DNA of 64,000 bases, from the NCBI RefSeq assembly GCF_023898315.1, contig NC_064617.1, forward strand, positions 715,993,202-716,057,201. Reading direction: 5' to 3'. Of the stretch, positions 8,565 to 20,479 are shown piece by piece. A model generated the notes under the pieces. That model had not been told where the DNA came from. It saw only the letters and a program-made list of their open reading frames with translations, and ran no database searches. Position 1 is the stretch's first letter; the number at the start of each line of letters is the position of its first letter. This stretch comes from Schistocerca nitens. Taxonomy: Eukaryota > Arthropoda > Insecta > Orthoptera > Acrididae. Position numbers and translations under genes: made by a program.

Positions 8565-11418
8565 AATTGCTAATTGTAAACTGTCATAATAATGCATTGC
8601 ACAGCCTACAGACTTGCAAACCACTCATAAATAATGAAATACATTTGCATCCAGAGAGCCAAAGAAATCCTACATTGTCAAAATATAATAATCCATCTCA
8701 TCTAAAACACTCTGCAAACATGCTTGCTAATCGTCAACTATCGAAATCAGGCACCAGTCTTTATTTAAACAATTATAGACAGCACCACCATCGAGTGTGT
8801 TTGCCAGAAGGTCTGGACTCCGACTGACTTATTACACAGTACCGGCAGCAGAGGGTGCTGTCGTGATGTCAGATGATAACGAAAGTGCCGTTATCCAAGA
8901 TGGCGGCATGGAATGTGTTCACCACAAGGCCTAGTACATATTGCCACCACCAGAGAGCGCTACCGTGGACTTGGAATTAATTTTCGCGAATACCATACCC
9001 ACCTGGACTTTGGAATGAAATAGTTAAACTCTCCAAACGGTCCTCAACCGACCGCCACATCCACCTACCAGCCCAGGTTGTCGAGCTAATGCGTCCTACA
9101 GTGCATAGTGCATGATGTAATCCAAGATGGTGGGGGAGAGGGGGGAGGGGAAATGGAGGGAAAACAACTCAATCTGTTATGGAAATAAGTTTTTATTTTG
9201 CAAGTAATGTTTCCACTACGCGATCTAGACTGCAACTGCCCTAGTACACATTACTTGCCACCAAAGGGTACTGTCATCCCTCATGTGACATAATCCAAGA
9301 TGGTGGTCTGTAGGGTGAAAATGGTGCCAAAACGACTAAGACTGCGCTGGGTTGCTGGATAGAGTAAGGAAGGAGTGTACTCTATTTATTTTAGAACATT
9401 TTATTTAGGGATGGAGTATATTTATCACACTGGTACAAAACACACGCTCTCATATGCTTGGGGCTATCTCACACAGCCCACGGACCTGCAAACTACTTCT
9501 AAATAATGCCCTCCAGACACGGAAACAACTCTTAAATTAACGAAATAATTTCAGTACACACTTGCTGACTACTCCTAAATAATGCAGCACAGTGATATGT
9601 AGAGACACTCAGTACTCATAAACCATCCAAATATCGCATAGAGCAGCCTACAGACCTGCTTACAAAATAATGCAACAGAAACGCACAAGCACCCTCCGCC
9701 ATCCCCGGTCCCCCAGCGAATTGACGTACTCATCAACTGTCAAACCACGCACCACTGCCCTCAAGCATGAGGCAGCAACACCCCTTTCATACTTCATATC
9801 TGAGAAATTTCTCTCTAAGTATATGATCACTTAGACGCCACTGATGACATGATCGGACGGGAGCAAAGACTTATTTACAGAGCGCAGACGCCCCAAGCAG
9901 GGACGCTCATGCATGTGGTTGATGCTACCGACGTGAACCCTCCCCCTACATATGGTCCAGTGAAGAGTTAGTTGCCGAGTGACATTGGAGAAATCCATTC
10001 CAGAATACCAGAAACTGCCTTCACTCAAGCGTTTGTAACGGACTATGCGTGACATGTTCAGCAGTGCCAGCACACCCAGTGTCACTGAAATCTCGCTGCG
10101 AAACGTCCACGTTGCGACTCGCCATCCAAAACGTTCTCAATGTTATTCTTACGTCACACGGCTTTGTAAAACGTTAACAGCCAAGTTGACCTCTTGTGAA
10201 TTGTATAGTGTCCCAGAAACAGATAACACTCGCTTTTTTGATATCTCAGCTGTATACACGGAAAATCTTGTCCTAACAGAATCTGTTTACGAAAATAACA
10301 TCGAATGCAGTCTTCCTCGCGGACTTAACGTGATAGCCTCCCTGCTCTCAACATACGCAAATGTTCTCACCGCTATTTAGAGGTTTCCGTATCACAGCAC
10401 AAAGGATGTGAATCAATCAAGCATTATGACTGGCGCTTAAGGAGTTTACTCGCGAATTGCTGATGGCGCCAGTATTGAAGCACAATCCGCCTTTTCTTTC
10501 TCTCTGCAGACAGGAATCTCAGTGGTAAAATTATTTTGCAGAGATTGCTAAATTTCATTGACACTTAAACCTGCAAAGTTGTCTTCAGATCATCAAATAT
10601 ATACGAGAATCACAAGAATATTGGAAGACAGGAAGATATTTACCAGTATAACTACAATTAAGTGTTACGATTGCTGCTACAGTCTGTCCTTATGACTGGA
10701 CGTAGTCATTTTCTTTCCACAAACCCATACTTTATAAACCTGTTGCTCAAATGCGAACGCATCATGCACCCACCACTACTACTAAGTATAATACTTTGTA
10801 AATAACTGATTGCCTACGATAGGAAATAATACTGACCGAAAATTAGCGATGGGTGGACATGACTCATAAGTTTTATTCTTGCTGACTGGGTGTTGTGTGA
10901 TGTCCTTAGGTTAGTTAGGTTTAAGTAGTTCTAAGTTCTAGGGGACTGATGACCATAGCTGTTAAGTTCCATAGTGCTCAGAGCCATTTTTTACTCTTGC
11001 GAGTCCTACCAACGTGTCCTAGAAAGAGAGCCATAATCGACCAGATGTTAAAAAAACTCAATTGCAACAACTACTGCATGTTACTGCCACAAGTGGTCTT
11101 GGTTCTGTAGGTGCACACAAGTATTCATGTTAAAAGCTACACCCGCTTTCTGAATCGAGGTACGACATTACCTCTGAATGAGGTGATTTTTTTTTTTTTC
11201 TGGAAAAATACTATGACGGTGATCATAGAAATCTGTATTATCAGCCCACAATGCAACCTAGCTATAAAATCACTGAACTTTTAAAGTGATTTGGCTAAGG
11301 AACGTGGTACGTAAGCGGTATTTGTGACTCCATGACACCAACCCACCTAGATAGTTTTTATAGTATTTGTAGCACATTCTGGCTCGAGCCCCTATCAGAG
11401 GTTCTGTGATATATCCAA
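8565..11418 (+). repeat. left arm of the giant palindrome
   Basis: Inverted partner of 12279-16535. It lacks about 1.35 kb present in the right arm (counterpart of about 12860-14215), a deletion with its junction near 10685. It carries an 11-bp AAGATGGCGGC motif at 8897-8907 and a 5'-truncated SINE at 10882-10989. Confidence 0.85.
10882..10989 (+). mobile_element. tRNA SINE (family 2), 5'-truncated
   Basis: Carries the 3' part of the family that is complete at 13764-13957 and 26621-26813: TGTGATGTCCTTAGG, then the AGTAGTTCTAAGTTC block, ending GAGCCATTTTT. The tRNA head is missing. Flanks TTTATTCTTG (10872-10881) and TTTACTCTTG (10990-10999) are a 10-bp duplication with one mismatch. The other arm lacks the SINE at this point, so it was inserted after the palindrome formed. 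Confidence 0.85.
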
Positions 11419-12278
11419 CTTCGTGGCCTCTGTGGTGCTTGTATATTTAATAGGATCGTGTCATACAGGGAGCAGCAGTAGCAGCAGCAGTAGCAGCAGC
11501 AGTTTGATGAGTAAATTCAGTGAGGGAATGGGTATGCCGTTAGGAATGCTTGGATGGCTGCACCCTGCGCTATTCTGAGAAGTATTGTGAAATCTCTTTC
11601 TCCGCACTGGATTGTGCCATCATTGATGCCTAGGTGACTTCTAAATGGGATGAGATTTTATAGTTCGTAATTTTTCTATTTTGGGGGTTGAGAATAACGA
11701 TGATAGCATGTTGAGCGGATTGATTTGAATGGATGTGGATCTGTAGTACTTGTATCTAGTTTGGGGATGTACCACATTGCGCGCATTTCCGCCGAATGGT
11801 CAAAACACAGTCCTGTTGCACTAATTCAGGTCGTTCTGTTTCTACATGGGTTGAGAAGGTGGTGGATATGTCTTTCTCTGACTTCTGCTCAGTTCCGACT
11901 TAAATTGGAATGATCACATGCGGAAAGCTGTAGAAATGGGAGCAGTTTCAAGATGCATAGGAGGTGACTAAAACCACGTTGGAATTTTACTGTAGCAGCT
12001 AAGCTCGGGAAAGGTGGCTCGTTTCGAGATATGGGAGTGCCAGAAATATGACTGAGTACTGGTTGTAATGATTAAAGTAATTGTCAATAGGATCCAACCC
12101 ATGTATGTGCTTGAATGGAAAGATCCGATTCCAAATCATGGACATCATTTCTAGCGGATAGCATAACACTAGAGATCTGAGCAGCTAGTGTACATTTTCT
12201 CACGACTTCAATTGGCACATCATCTACTACTACTACTCTTTGTACTTCTTCTCAATCAGTCATCGCCTATAACTCAGT
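11419..12278. other. loop between palindrome arms
   Basis: Single-copy sequence between the arms. It contains an imperfect (CAG)n-type run at about 11471-11502. One plus-strand frame near 11896-11970 reads SDLNWNDHMRKAVEMGA, resembling the segment after the RT in many LINEs, but it is short and flanked by stops. No transposase is seen. Confidence 0.4.
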
Positions 12279-13763
12279 GGATACATCGCAGAACCTCTGA
12301 TATGGTCTCGAGACATACTGCGCTACAAAAACTATAAAAATTATCTAGCTGGCGCGGTGTCATGTAGTCGCAAATACCACTTACATAATATGTTCCTTAG
12401 CCGAATCACTTTCAAAGTTCAATGATTTTATAGTGAGGTTGCATCGTGGGCTGATAATACACATTCCTACGATCACCGTCACAGTATATATCCAGAAAAA
12501 AATCACCTCGTTCAGAGGCAATGTCGTACCTCAATTTGTACAGTGGGTATAGCTTTTAATATGGATACTTGTGTGCACCTATAGAACCAAGACCACTTGT
12601 GACAATAACATGCAGTACTTGTTGCGATTGAGTTTTTTTAACATCTAGTCGATTACGTCTCTCTTTCTAGGACACGGTGGTAGGACTCACAAGAATAAAA
12701 CTTATGAGGCATGTCCACCCATAGGTAATTTTCGGTCAGTATTTTTTCGTATCATAGGCAATCAGTTACTGTCAAAGTATTATACTTAGTAGTAGTGACG
12801 GCTGCGTGATATGTTCGCATTTGAGCATCATATTTGTAAAGTATGTGTTTGTGGAAAGGAAATAATGTCCAGTCGTAAGGAGGGTATAGATTTGACTTGG
12901 AGTACTGTGATAGCAAAGGGAAGAATATGTCCAGTCATAAGGAAGGTACAGATATTTCCATTTACAGAGCCACAGGCTTCAGCAGGGTTTATTTGCGATA
13001 CTTCGCTCATTGTCGAATGACATTCAATTGAGCCTGCGAAACTAATACTTAGTACGTGTTGGGCGGCTTTCGTGATCCAGTGGATATTTGAGAAGATTGT
13101 GTTTGGAGGTACTTTTGCACTGGATCATTACTTGCTCCCATGTAAATTGTTCGATTGACTGCTTCTACACATTTCGTGCCTTTATTTAGTTGAGAGAAGA
13201 TCGATTTTGGTGGGTAGAAGACATGTTTTCCTGTTCTCTAGACATTGGAAAGACCTTATTTGGCTTCTAGATTATAGGGGTGATTTGGAATCTGTTACTT
13301 TCGGTATTCGAGAGTGGAAATATCAGTTTCCTCTATTTCTTTCTAGTTACTCAGTGGTTTACAGCACGCTGCACCTCGCTAAGTTTGGACTTTGTAGAGA
13401 AATAATTTCCAGTTTGTATGTTGGGACTTATGTTGCGCTCGCAATCGGCGGGATGCTGCCTACTGCTTGACATCAAGAAGTACCGCGAAAAAGGTATAAT
13501 ATTATTGGGAAAATATGTGTGTTCTTTTAATCCCGGAGTCTGGAGATGGGCGTAAAAAAGCGAGCAAACAAGGAGCAGAAACAGTATCGCGTTTGTGGCG
13601 AGGGGAAACGAGTGCACGTTAGTACACGTTACAGAAAAGGCTCATGGTGATTCCCTAGGATTGAGGACCATCATGACATATAGCCGGTGTGAGTGTAGGC
13701 ATACCATAATTTTTTCGGGTTCTGTACAGATATAAGAGAGAACTGCACAGTTTGTGTAAAATG

Positions 13764-13957
13764 GCTCAAAATGGCTCTGAGCACTATGGGACTCAACATC
13801 TTAGGTCATAAGTCCCCTAGAACTCAGAACTACTTAAACCTAACTAACCTAAGGACATCACACACACCCATGCCCGAGGCAGGATTCGAACCTGCGACCG
13901 TAGCAGTCCCGCGGTTCCGGACTGCAGCGCCAGAACCGCACGGCCACCGTGGCCGGC
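13764..13957 (-). mobile_element. tRNA-derived SINE (family 2), full length with perfect TSD
   Basis: On the minus strand it starts GCCGGCCACGGTGGCCGTGC and has a B-box-like GGTTCGAATCC followed by TGCCTCGGGC. Its body carries TTAGGTTAGTTAGGTTTAAG, and it ends AGAGCCATTTTG. The perfect 11-bp duplication TGTGTAAAATG lies at 13753-13763 and 13958-13968. It is absent from the left arm. Confidence 0.92.
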
Positions 13958-15885
13958 TGTGTAAAATGTATATATACTGTATTGTAAAGTTATTGTGACT
14001 TACGTAGTGTAAAATGTCTGTATACTGCATCGTAAATTTAGCATGGTTTATGTTATGGCGTGACTAGAGAGGATCACTGTGTGTCCTATCGTGAGATATG
14101 TGTAGATTCATCACAGCGATAACTGCGAGGGTATGAGCGAGATTTTTTATGTGGAGAATTATGTGCACTATATATAGTGAGTTTCGTTCCAGAAGCACAG
14201 TTGTCAAAAGGAGATATTACCTGTACCTCGATCCGTGTCAGACTGTAGCAGCAATCGTAACATTTAATTGTATTTATACTGGTAAATATCTTCCTGGCTT
14301 CTAATATTCTTGAGAGTCTCGAATGTATTTGATGATCTATAGACAACTTTGCAGGTTTAAGTGTCTGTGCAATTTAGCAATCTGTGCAAAATAATTTTAC
14401 TCCTGAAAGTCCTGTCTGCAGGGAGAAAGAAAAGGCAGATTGTGCTTCAATACTGGCGGCATCAGCAATTCGGCAGGTAAAGTCGATAAGAGCCAATCAT
14501 AATGCTCGATTCATTCACATCCTGTGTGCTGTGATATAGGAGCCTCCACATAGCGGTGAGAACATTTGCGTATGTTGAGAGCAGGGAGGATATCATGTTA
14601 GGTCCGCGAGGAAGACTGCATTCGGTGTTATTTTCGTAAACAGGTTCAGTTAGGGCAAGAATTTCCGTGCATACAACTGAGACATCAAGGAAGTGAGCAT
14701 TAACTATTTCTGGGACACTATACAATTCCCAAGAGGTCGACTTGGCTGTTATTTTTTACAAAGCCATGTGACGTAAGAATAACATGAGAATGTTTTACAT
14801 GGAGAGTCGCCACGTGGACATTTCACGGCGAGATGTCAGGGACACTGGGTGTGCTGGCACTGCTGAACACGTCATGCATAGTCAGGTACAAACGCTTGAG
14901 TGAAAGCAGTTTCTGGTATTCTGGAATGGATTTCTCCAATGTCACTCGGCAACTAACTCTTCACTGGACCATATGTTGGGGGAGGGTTCACGTCGGTAGC
15001 ATCAACCACATGCATGAGCGTCCCTGCTTGGGGCGTCTGCGCTCTGTAAATAAGTCTTTGCTCCCGTCCGATCGTGTCATCAGTGGCGTCTAGGTGATCA
15101 TGTACTTAGAGAGAAATTTCTCAGATACGAAGTATGAAAGAGGTGTTGCTGCCTCATGCTTGAGGGCAGCGGTGCGTGGTTTGACAGTTGATGAGTACGT
15201 CAATTCGCTGGGGGACCGGGGATGGCGGAGGGTGCTTGTGCGTTTCTGTTGCATTATTTTGTAAGCAGGTCTGTAGGCTGCTCTATGCGATATTTGGACG
15301 GTTTATGAGTACTGAGTGTGTCTACACATCACTGTGCTGCATTATTTAGGAGTAGTCAGCAAGTGTGTACTGAAATTATTTCGTTAATTTAAGAGTTGTT
15401 TCTGTGTCTGGAGAGCATTATTTAGAAGTAGTTTGCAGGTCTGTGGGCTGTGTAAGATGGCCCCAAGCATGTGAGAGCGTGTGTTTTGTACCAGTGTGAT
15501 AAATATACTCCATCCCTAAATAAAATGTTCTAAAATAAATAGGGTAAACTCCTTCCTTACTCTATCCAGCAGCCCAGCGCAGTCTGAGTCATTTTGGTGA
15601 TATTTTCACCCTACCATTTTGAATTACGTCACATGAGGGATGACAATACCCTCTGGTGGCGGTAATATGTACTAGGTCAGTTGGAGTCTGGATCACATGG
15701 TGGAGACATTACTTGCAAAATAAAAACTTATGTCCATCATAATAGAGAGAGTCGTTTTTCCGCCATTTCCCCCCCACCATCTTGGATTACGTCATGCATT
15801 TTGCGCATTAGTACATGTTAGTGCACGTTAGTTAGACAACATGGGCTGGTGGGTGGATGTGGCGGTCGGTTGAGGATCATGTTGG

Positions 15886-16042
15886 AAAAAAATGTTCAAA
15901 TGTGTGTGAAATCTTATGGGACTTAACTGCTAAGGTCATCAGTCCCTAAGCTTACACACTGCTTAACCTAAATTATCCTAAGGACAAACGCACACACCCA
16001 AACCTGAGGGAGGACTCGAACCTCTGCTGGGATCAGCCACCC
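15886..16042 (-). mobile_element. tRNA-derived SINE (family 3), 5'-truncated
   Basis: Related but distinct family: minus strand GGTTCGAGTCCTCCCTC, then TTAGGATAATTTAGGTTAAG, then CCATAAGATTTCACACAC and an A/T-rich end. Flanks AGGATCATGTTGG (15873-15885) and AGGATCGTGTTGG (16043-16055) are a 13-bp duplication with one mismatch, inside the palindrome arm. Confidence 0.88.
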
Positions 16043-17143
16043 AGGATCGTGTTGGAGAGTTTAACTATTTCATTCCAAGTCCAGGTGGGTGTGGCATTTG
16101 CGAAAATTGATTCCAAGTCCACAGTAGCGCGCTCTGGTGGTGGCAATGTGTACTAGGCCTTGTGGTGAACACATTCTATGCCGCCATCTTGGATAACGGT
16201 ACTTGCATCATCATCTGACGTCATGACAGCACCCTCTGCTGCTGGTACTGTGTACTAAGTCAGTCGGAGTCCAGACCTTCTGGCGAACACACTGGATGGT
16301 GGTGCTGTCTATAATTCTTTAAATAAAGCCTGGTGCCTGATTTGAATAGTTGACAATTAGGAAGCATGTTTGCAGATTGTTTTAGATGAGATGGATTATT
16401 ATTTTTTGACAATGTAGGATTTGTTTGGTTCTCTGGATGTAAAAATATTGCATTATTTACAAGTGGTTTCCATGTCTGTTGGCTGTGCAATGCATTATTA
16501 TGACAGTTACAATTAGCAGGCGCATGTGTAGAGCATTATATATGAATTATTTAGGAGCAGTTTGCAGGTCTGTATGCTGCGTGGCATGTCAGAGCGTTTG
16601 TTCTGTATGACTGTCATAAATATACTCCATAAATAAATAATTTGTTCGAAAATAAATAAAGTACACTCCTTCCTCCCTTCAGCAGCCCAGTGTAGGATGA
16701 TTCCATTTCTCACGAATCACCAGAAAGAGGTGGCGGTCAGGTAGTGGAGGTTCGTCCAAGTTTTTTTTTTTCCATCAATTTTCTTAGTTTGCTAGCGAAA
16801 ATGTAACTGACCTTTCTTTACTGCCAAAATTCAGACTTGGCGCCAGTTCATAGGATGAAGTGGTGTTGGGTGGCTTAGGTTAGTGGAGGTAGGCCAAGTG
16901 AGCTATCTTCCTGTGATTTGCTCTGCTTAGTAGAGATAACCGAGGTGTGATGAATTATCCTTGTGGAATTTGAACTTCCCGCCATTTTTCTTGTGGAGGG
17001 GGGCATGGTACTTCCCTGCCAAAAGCCACCATAGTGAATGATGTCATGGCAGCCGTCTTGGAAGACGTCATGCACTGTTGCCTAGTCTACATGACGCCAT
17101 CTTGGATGACGTCATCCCCGCCATCTTGGATACATCTGGCAAC

Positions 17144-17989
17144 AATGCAGACTGAGGTGGTACAAGCCTTCTCCCTATACTACCACAGAGGTTGGCAGTG
17201 GGCCACAGAAAAACAGCAAAGAGCTCTGCGGCGCAGCTAGCAGTTTAAAAAAGCGTTATGGAATGTTCTCCAGAATTTCGTGATTGTTCCAGAAGGGTTC
17301 AGTCTCTCCAAGAAATATATTTAACAGATTGCAAGAAAGACCTGCATTGATGATAAATACAATTGTTCTCCATTGCAGACTGGTGGGCTCCTGTGGGTGA
17401 GGGGGTCGTGCCTACTGTTGATGGTCGCCAGACACAGCCGCACTCTGAACAGGAAGTGGTGTGTGGGGGCTGTGTTGGTATATTTTAGACGAACAATTTG
17501 CAGTTAGGGAAGCTGTCCTATTATCTCCTATTGTTTAGTTGACTACACAAGCTACTTTGTTGGCAAAGGAGTATCTCCTCAACGCGGGCCTCGATTTTCA
17601 GCAGTTTGTGAGCGTCTCTCGAGGAGAATGACCCTTTAACTACTGCCCACTCTGCAGTCTTTTGGGATGATGATTTTCCCCAGTACATATGTTGTGTTAT
17701 GACCCATTCATTATGTGTGTGCTGGTCTTTTCATGAGAATTTCGAAGTGTATTTAGAACTGTGATGCATTTTTTCCATCAGTTGTGGTAGCGTATATTGA
17801 ATTCAGTTACCTGGGCTGGAGGGTAGTTTTTGAGGAGGCATCTGTAGCGAACTCTGACGTCAAACAACGATAGATACTGTCTTCAGCTGTATCCTTACAG
17901 GTAATACACTTTTTAAACTCCCCTCTGTCCGACACCAGCATTTTGTCAGGTGAACGTATTTCCACCCAATAAAGACAGTACCTTAGGCC
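17144..17989. other. no gene seen
   Basis: Moderately GC-rich sequence right of the palindrome with no open frame of interest. It could include further diverged element sequence. Confidence 0.4.
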
Positions 17990-18245
17990 CCTGCCTTTCC
18001 CTCACCAGCTTGTAGGTGACGGGTAGAGTCTGAGTGTGTCTGCCACTAGTTTCGAGTGGTACTGCAAGTTTTTTTCCCAGCGGGATAACACCAGATGTAT
18101 CTTATCATCAGTTTGTGAGCTGTACTGCGATTTTAAGTTGTCCTTTTGTAGCACTGTATGTATAGTTTAATTAGGCCCAATCTTTATGAGTAATTACGTA
18201 ATTAGGGCCTATCTTTACTTCATTTTCTTGACAAAAATAAGTACG
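17990..18245 (+). repeat. dispersed repeat fragment, second copy at 29440-29640
   Basis: Shares an ordered series of blocks with 29440-29640: a TCTGCCACTA-like segment, TTTTTTTCCCAG, ATCATCAGTTT, a TACTGCGATTTTA-like segment and a TTTACTTCATTTTC-like segment. Both copies lie beside long-TIR or Tc1 material. No coding potential was seen. Confidence 0.5.
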
Positions 18246-18359
18246 ATAACCTAACCTTCTTCTTCTGCATCTGGACAATTTCCATGTGTTGGACGGTGCA
18301 CTTGGGCTTTCCAGTAAAACCACAGTTCAGAAAGGGCACCATCAATTCGAAGCACCTCT

Positions 18360-18440
18360 GGTGGCATGATTGTGTTAGGGGGTCCACTTACGCTTTCCGT
18401 CCAGGAGGACCTGGGTTCGAATCCCAGAAAGGGTACCAGC
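18360..18440 (+). repeat. tRNA-like (B-box) sequence, probably SINE-derived
   Basis: CGTCCAGGAGGACCTGGG followed by TTCGAATCCCAG forms a T-arm-like hairpin with a B-box consensus. An A-box and a closed acceptor stem are not convincing, so this is not called a tRNA gene. A comparable element lies near 40360-40435. Confidence 0.35.
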
Positions 18441-18459
18441 ATTTTTAATTTCCTCCCAA

Positions 18460-20270
18460 TTCCCGGGTGGTGAGTGGGGTGGAGTGGGATGTCAACACAG
18501 TCCTGGGACAATGAAATTCCCACCAAAATTATAAATTCCCGCCAAAATTCGAAATTCCCGCCAACAGTGTAGGTGGGGGAGGGGTAAAGAGGGCTGGAAG
18601 GGGGGTGGGGCCCACGTGTAGGCTGTCAAAAACACACAACATTTGGGGGTGTGGGTGGGTATGGTTGGGCTGGATGTGGGTGTGGTCCATCAGGGGAATT
18701 AATTGATCAATTTAATTAATTTGCATATCAATTTGATATCAAAATTGCGCTGATACCCACGTCTCCCTTCTACTTTCACACAAGTGTTTAAACAACCACC
18801 AACTTCTTGAATCATTACTCTGAGGGCTGAACTCATTGCTCACCACTGCATTATCACGATTATTACCGCTTCTATAGAATGGCACAACTCAGCAGATTAG
18901 TGACAAGTCGCATCCAGATGTAGTAGACAGAAAAAACAGCTCTCATTGACTATTATGCATGAAATACAAAAATAGAATGACAGTTCTTTACGCAAGATGC
19001 ATCAGAGATTACCTTACATATTGAAATATGAATTATAAATTCAGTCATAAAACGATATCAACACAGAAATTTGTTTCTGTATACAGTAGTTTATTAAAAT
19101 TAAGTTGTCTGAGTGGTGCTATTTACTATGCGGTGAAAATGCTTCAGGGATATCTCAGTTTTACATCTCAATTAGAACATTGGCTTCTGATGTTTGGAAC
19201 AGAAACCGTGAATAGCAAATAACAGGATAACGTAAATTATAAGGAGCAGTCACTCACTAGCCAGCACAGCCTCAATGCATCTAGAATTCAGATCACACCT
19301 TATCACTATGTACAAGGTTGATTTCCTAACTGATCTACTACATCGTCAAGAATTAGTTCACAGCCCCTCATTAAATCATCAAACCTCTAGAAATTTCTCA
19401 GTATTGTTCAGTGAATCATCACACACTCAAAGAGGATGACTCAAATCATGCTATCGGATGTGTATCAGGATGAACTGCAGTGCAAGTCTAGGGAGGTAAT
19501 AAAATAATGAGCATAATTACCTCTGGCACTCTAAATATTCGAACAACTCTCCAAAGAGAGAGACTGTTAGTTTATACCCGAAACAAAAACTGGATAACTG
19601 CTTAATCCTGGGGGCTGTTGATGAGAAACAGAGTCATGGATAGCCGGTTGGTGGGGGTAGTGTAGTGTTGAAGGTCGAATATGTTCCTATTGGACGAGCT
19701 GCCCTGGAATTACCCAACTAGCTGTGGGTGGGGGAGTCTGGCCTGCTGGAATACGTCCTGAATGGTTAACTTATGTCCTGTAGTTTTATTATACCACTGC
19801 GATCACTTTAATTTAAAAAAATGAAGTTCTACCCCTGCCAGTTCAGTGACATAATTATAGCAAGGGGGTTTAAAAGCAGGCAAATGAATGGTGCAGATGT
19901 TGAATTCTGTGAAAAGAAAAGTGCGTGGTTGGGCTACCAATATGTAGAATGAGAATCTGCAGTTAGAGGCTGCTGCAAACCCTCTAACATAACTCGGCAT
20001 GAGAGCTACCTGTAAAGGAGGAGCGCTATAACCATTTATTTGACCCAATCAGAATGCCGGTAATTTATAGAAGCAGTGATAATGGTGTAGATTAATAGTG
20101 CAAACTGTTAAATTCACTAGCGATGTAGTGTGCTTACTTATATTCTTCTACATCTAGGAATCTCAATAGTGTTTCTGTGGTGAATTTCTCTTAGTATATA
20201 ATTTCGCTGGAGTAGAAAATATGTATATAAGCAGAGGAATTTGAGTCGCTTACGACATGCAAACGCAGCT

Positions 20271-20280
<10 letters not shown>
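18460..20280. other. no gene seen; AT-rich intergenic or unrecognised repeat
   Basis: Begins with G-rich tracts near 18560-18690, then becomes AT-rich (AATTAATTGATCAATTTAAT near 18698). The open frame at 19028-19222 is short and has no family resemblance. Confidence 0.4.
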
Positions 20281-20281
<1 letters not shown>

Positions 20282-20328
<47 letters not shown>

Positions 20329-20438
20329 CAGGCACGCGATTGGGGCAGTGTGGGGGACAGCAATCCATTCTCAATGCTCCCACCACACACACACACACAC
20401 ACACACATACACACACACACACACACACATACACACAC
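20282..20438. repeat. compound microsatellite (GT)n(GA)n ... (CA)n
   Basis: (GT)n at 20282-20302 passes directly into (GA)n at 20303-20328. A (CA)n tract with interruptions follows at 20384-20438. The GT and CA tracts are complementary and could pair across the 55-bp spacer. Confidence 0.95.
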
Positions 20439-20479
20439 TACTGCTAGATAGAGAATATTGCGACTCAAAGTAGGGGGCT

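Larger units (their letters stand above)
8565..17143. mobile_element. giant imperfect palindrome: long-TIR (foldback-like) element, copy 1
   Basis: The sequence from 8565 to 11418 recurs, inverted and diverged, at 12279-16535. Conserved pairs include 8620-8825 with 16490-16260, 9840-10085 with 15093-14833, 10200-10680 with 14730-14240, and 11000-11415 with 12690-12280. The right arm continues about 600 bp further out to about 17143. No arm encodes a recognisable protein; the short open frames in the arms are mirror images of each other, as expected of repeats. A second family member at 22507-28267 shows the true termini (CAGTATTGGGGCAAGGG). Both termini are missing here: the left arm stops at the edge of the gypsy fossil and the right arm stops short. 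Probably a non-autonomous DNA transposon; the superfamily is unknown. Confidence 0.85.
12279..17143 (-). repeat. right arm of the giant palindrome
   Basis: Longer of the two arms. It includes direct internal duplications: 15440-15600 and 16567-16710 share a module with TATACTCCAT, AAATAAAT and CAGCAGCCCAG landmarks. Near the outer end it has motifs TGACGTCA (17107-17114) and repeated CGCCATCTTGGAT. It carries two SINE insertions (13764-13957 and 15886-16042). The terminal CAGTATTGGGG sequence expected from copy 2 is missing beyond 17143. Confidence 0.85.

Noticed and set aside
8565-17143. Interpretation as a CRISPR-like or satellite array
   Set aside because: The similarity is one large inverted pair with modular duplications, with no short regularly spaced repeats.
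18360-18440. A genuine tRNA gene
   Set aside because: Only the T-arm and B-box are convincing; acceptor and D-arm pairing are missing, so a SINE-derived fragment is more likely.
20138-20473. Open frames with Val-Cys, Glu-Arg or Thr-His runs
   Set aside because: Artefacts of the compound microsatellite.
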